Shown here in pieces: positions 63,516 to 64,000 of a stretch of DNA of 64,000 nt. The notes under the pieces were generated by a model, which saw only the letters and a program-made list of their open reading frames with translations, was not told the origin of the DNA and searched no databases. Source of the stretch: Bursaphelenchus xylophilus (taxonomy: Eukaryota > Nematoda > Chromadorea > Rhabditida > Aphelenchoididae); contig CAJFCV020000006.1 of the NCBI GenBank assembly GCA_904066235.2, positions 1,116,001 to 1,180,000 of the forward strand, given 5' to 3'. The position numbers and the translations under genes were made by a program. The first letter of the stretch is position 1. Each line of letters starts with the position of its first letter.

Positions 63516-64000
63516 CATCGACCTCTCTAGACTTTCCCGTCAATGATCTCTCCTTTTTTCATCGACGAATTTTTTTTTCATCGACGAAATCCGTCGATGG
63601 AAAAATTGCGGAAAAAGTTTCGAGTCGATGGAGTTTCGAGCTTTCGCGAGCGTCTCGATGACGGATCGAGGCAGGGCGCGAAATTTACTTTCGAAATCAA
63701 AACTGATTAAGAACTGGATTTGCTCGCTAATCGGGGCTGATGAATGACCCGAGGCGTTGAAAAGAAACGAAAGACCAGACAGAACGGCAACGAAGATTCG
63801 GGAAAACGAACCGACACCTTGTTTCGGGAAGGGCTCAAAGTTGTGTTACATTACTTTAGCATAAAGAGTTATAAGCATTATAAAAATGCTGATGAAAAGA
63901 CCGTAAGGTGAAAAAAAGACTGCTATATGGCTTAAAAGGTCTTTTGCAAGGCTCCAAAAATTATTCTACAGCTCCTCAATGCGTATTTTACAATTTAAAC
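63516..64000. other. Right-end spacer, possible promoter of a gene outside the window
   Basis: Several short CATCGACGAA / TTCGTCGATG inverted pieces at 63,560-63,600, then a GC-richer stretch with GGGCGCGAAATTT at 63,674 (half E2F-like, also present in both arms of the neighbouring palindrome). TTACATTACTTTAG at 63,847 is another form of the dispersed motif. No exon recognised. Confidence 0.35.

Overview
The window reads as nuclear DNA of a rhabditid-type nematode. The introns are short and end in TTTCAG/TTTTAG, several genes have a splice acceptor directly in front of the start codon (the arrangement expected for spliced-leader trans-splicing), gene spacing is tight on the right, and nematode-typical families are present (an Sre-type chemoreceptor, two transthyretin-like secreted proteins). 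It does not look like C. elegans itself; genus cannot be told from the sequence alone. No bacterial, viral or organellar genes are seen.

Layout. 1-4.4 kb: nested foldback and TIR elements, no gene. 4.5-8.2 kb: Sre-like chemoreceptor (+) converging on a snapin-like BLOC-1 subunit (-). 8.7-9.45 kb: tRNA-Val(UAC) beside a palindrome within a palindrome. 9.5-16.4 kb: BED-finger/chromodomain protein (-), small BTB protein (+), PX-domain SGK-like kinase (-). 18.7-21 kb: KDEL receptor (-). 21-31 kb: about 10 kb with no recognisable gene, packed with MITEs and arrays of a 9-bp palindrome. 31.1-43.6 kb: a 12-exon insulin-receptor-substrate-like gene (+) whose introns carry more arrays. 45.2-50.6 kb: TMEM60-like membrane protein (+), two transthyretin-like genes (-), ADAT3 (-). 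51.2-54.5 kb: ribosomal protein S4 and an unrecognised 359-aa protein, closely spaced on +. 54.6-62.4 kb: DNA primase small subunit (-), divergent from an eEF1B beta/delta gene (+) that harbours a BMT5-like methyltransferase exon in an intron, then an ORC4-like gene (+). 62.6-63.5 kb: a 0.9-kb palindrome related to the element at the left end of the window.

Gene models were assembled by hand from splice sites; exon phases and lengths close without stops in every model given here. Functional themes: insulin/PI3K signalling (IRS-like adaptor, SGK-like kinase), S-phase replication (primase, ORC4; a perfect E2F-type palindrome lies upstream of primase), and translation (RPS4, eEF1B, ADAT3, tRNA-Val).

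The most unusual signals are: (1) hundreds of copies of the palindrome GCACNGTGC in separate arrays, each array with its own spacer sequence; (2) a methyltransferase exon with no start codon of its own, in frame with the upstream eEF1B exons; (3) a degenerate motif of the form ATATT(R)NNC(W)NG scattered in both orientations around genes on the right side, twice inside ORC4 exons.
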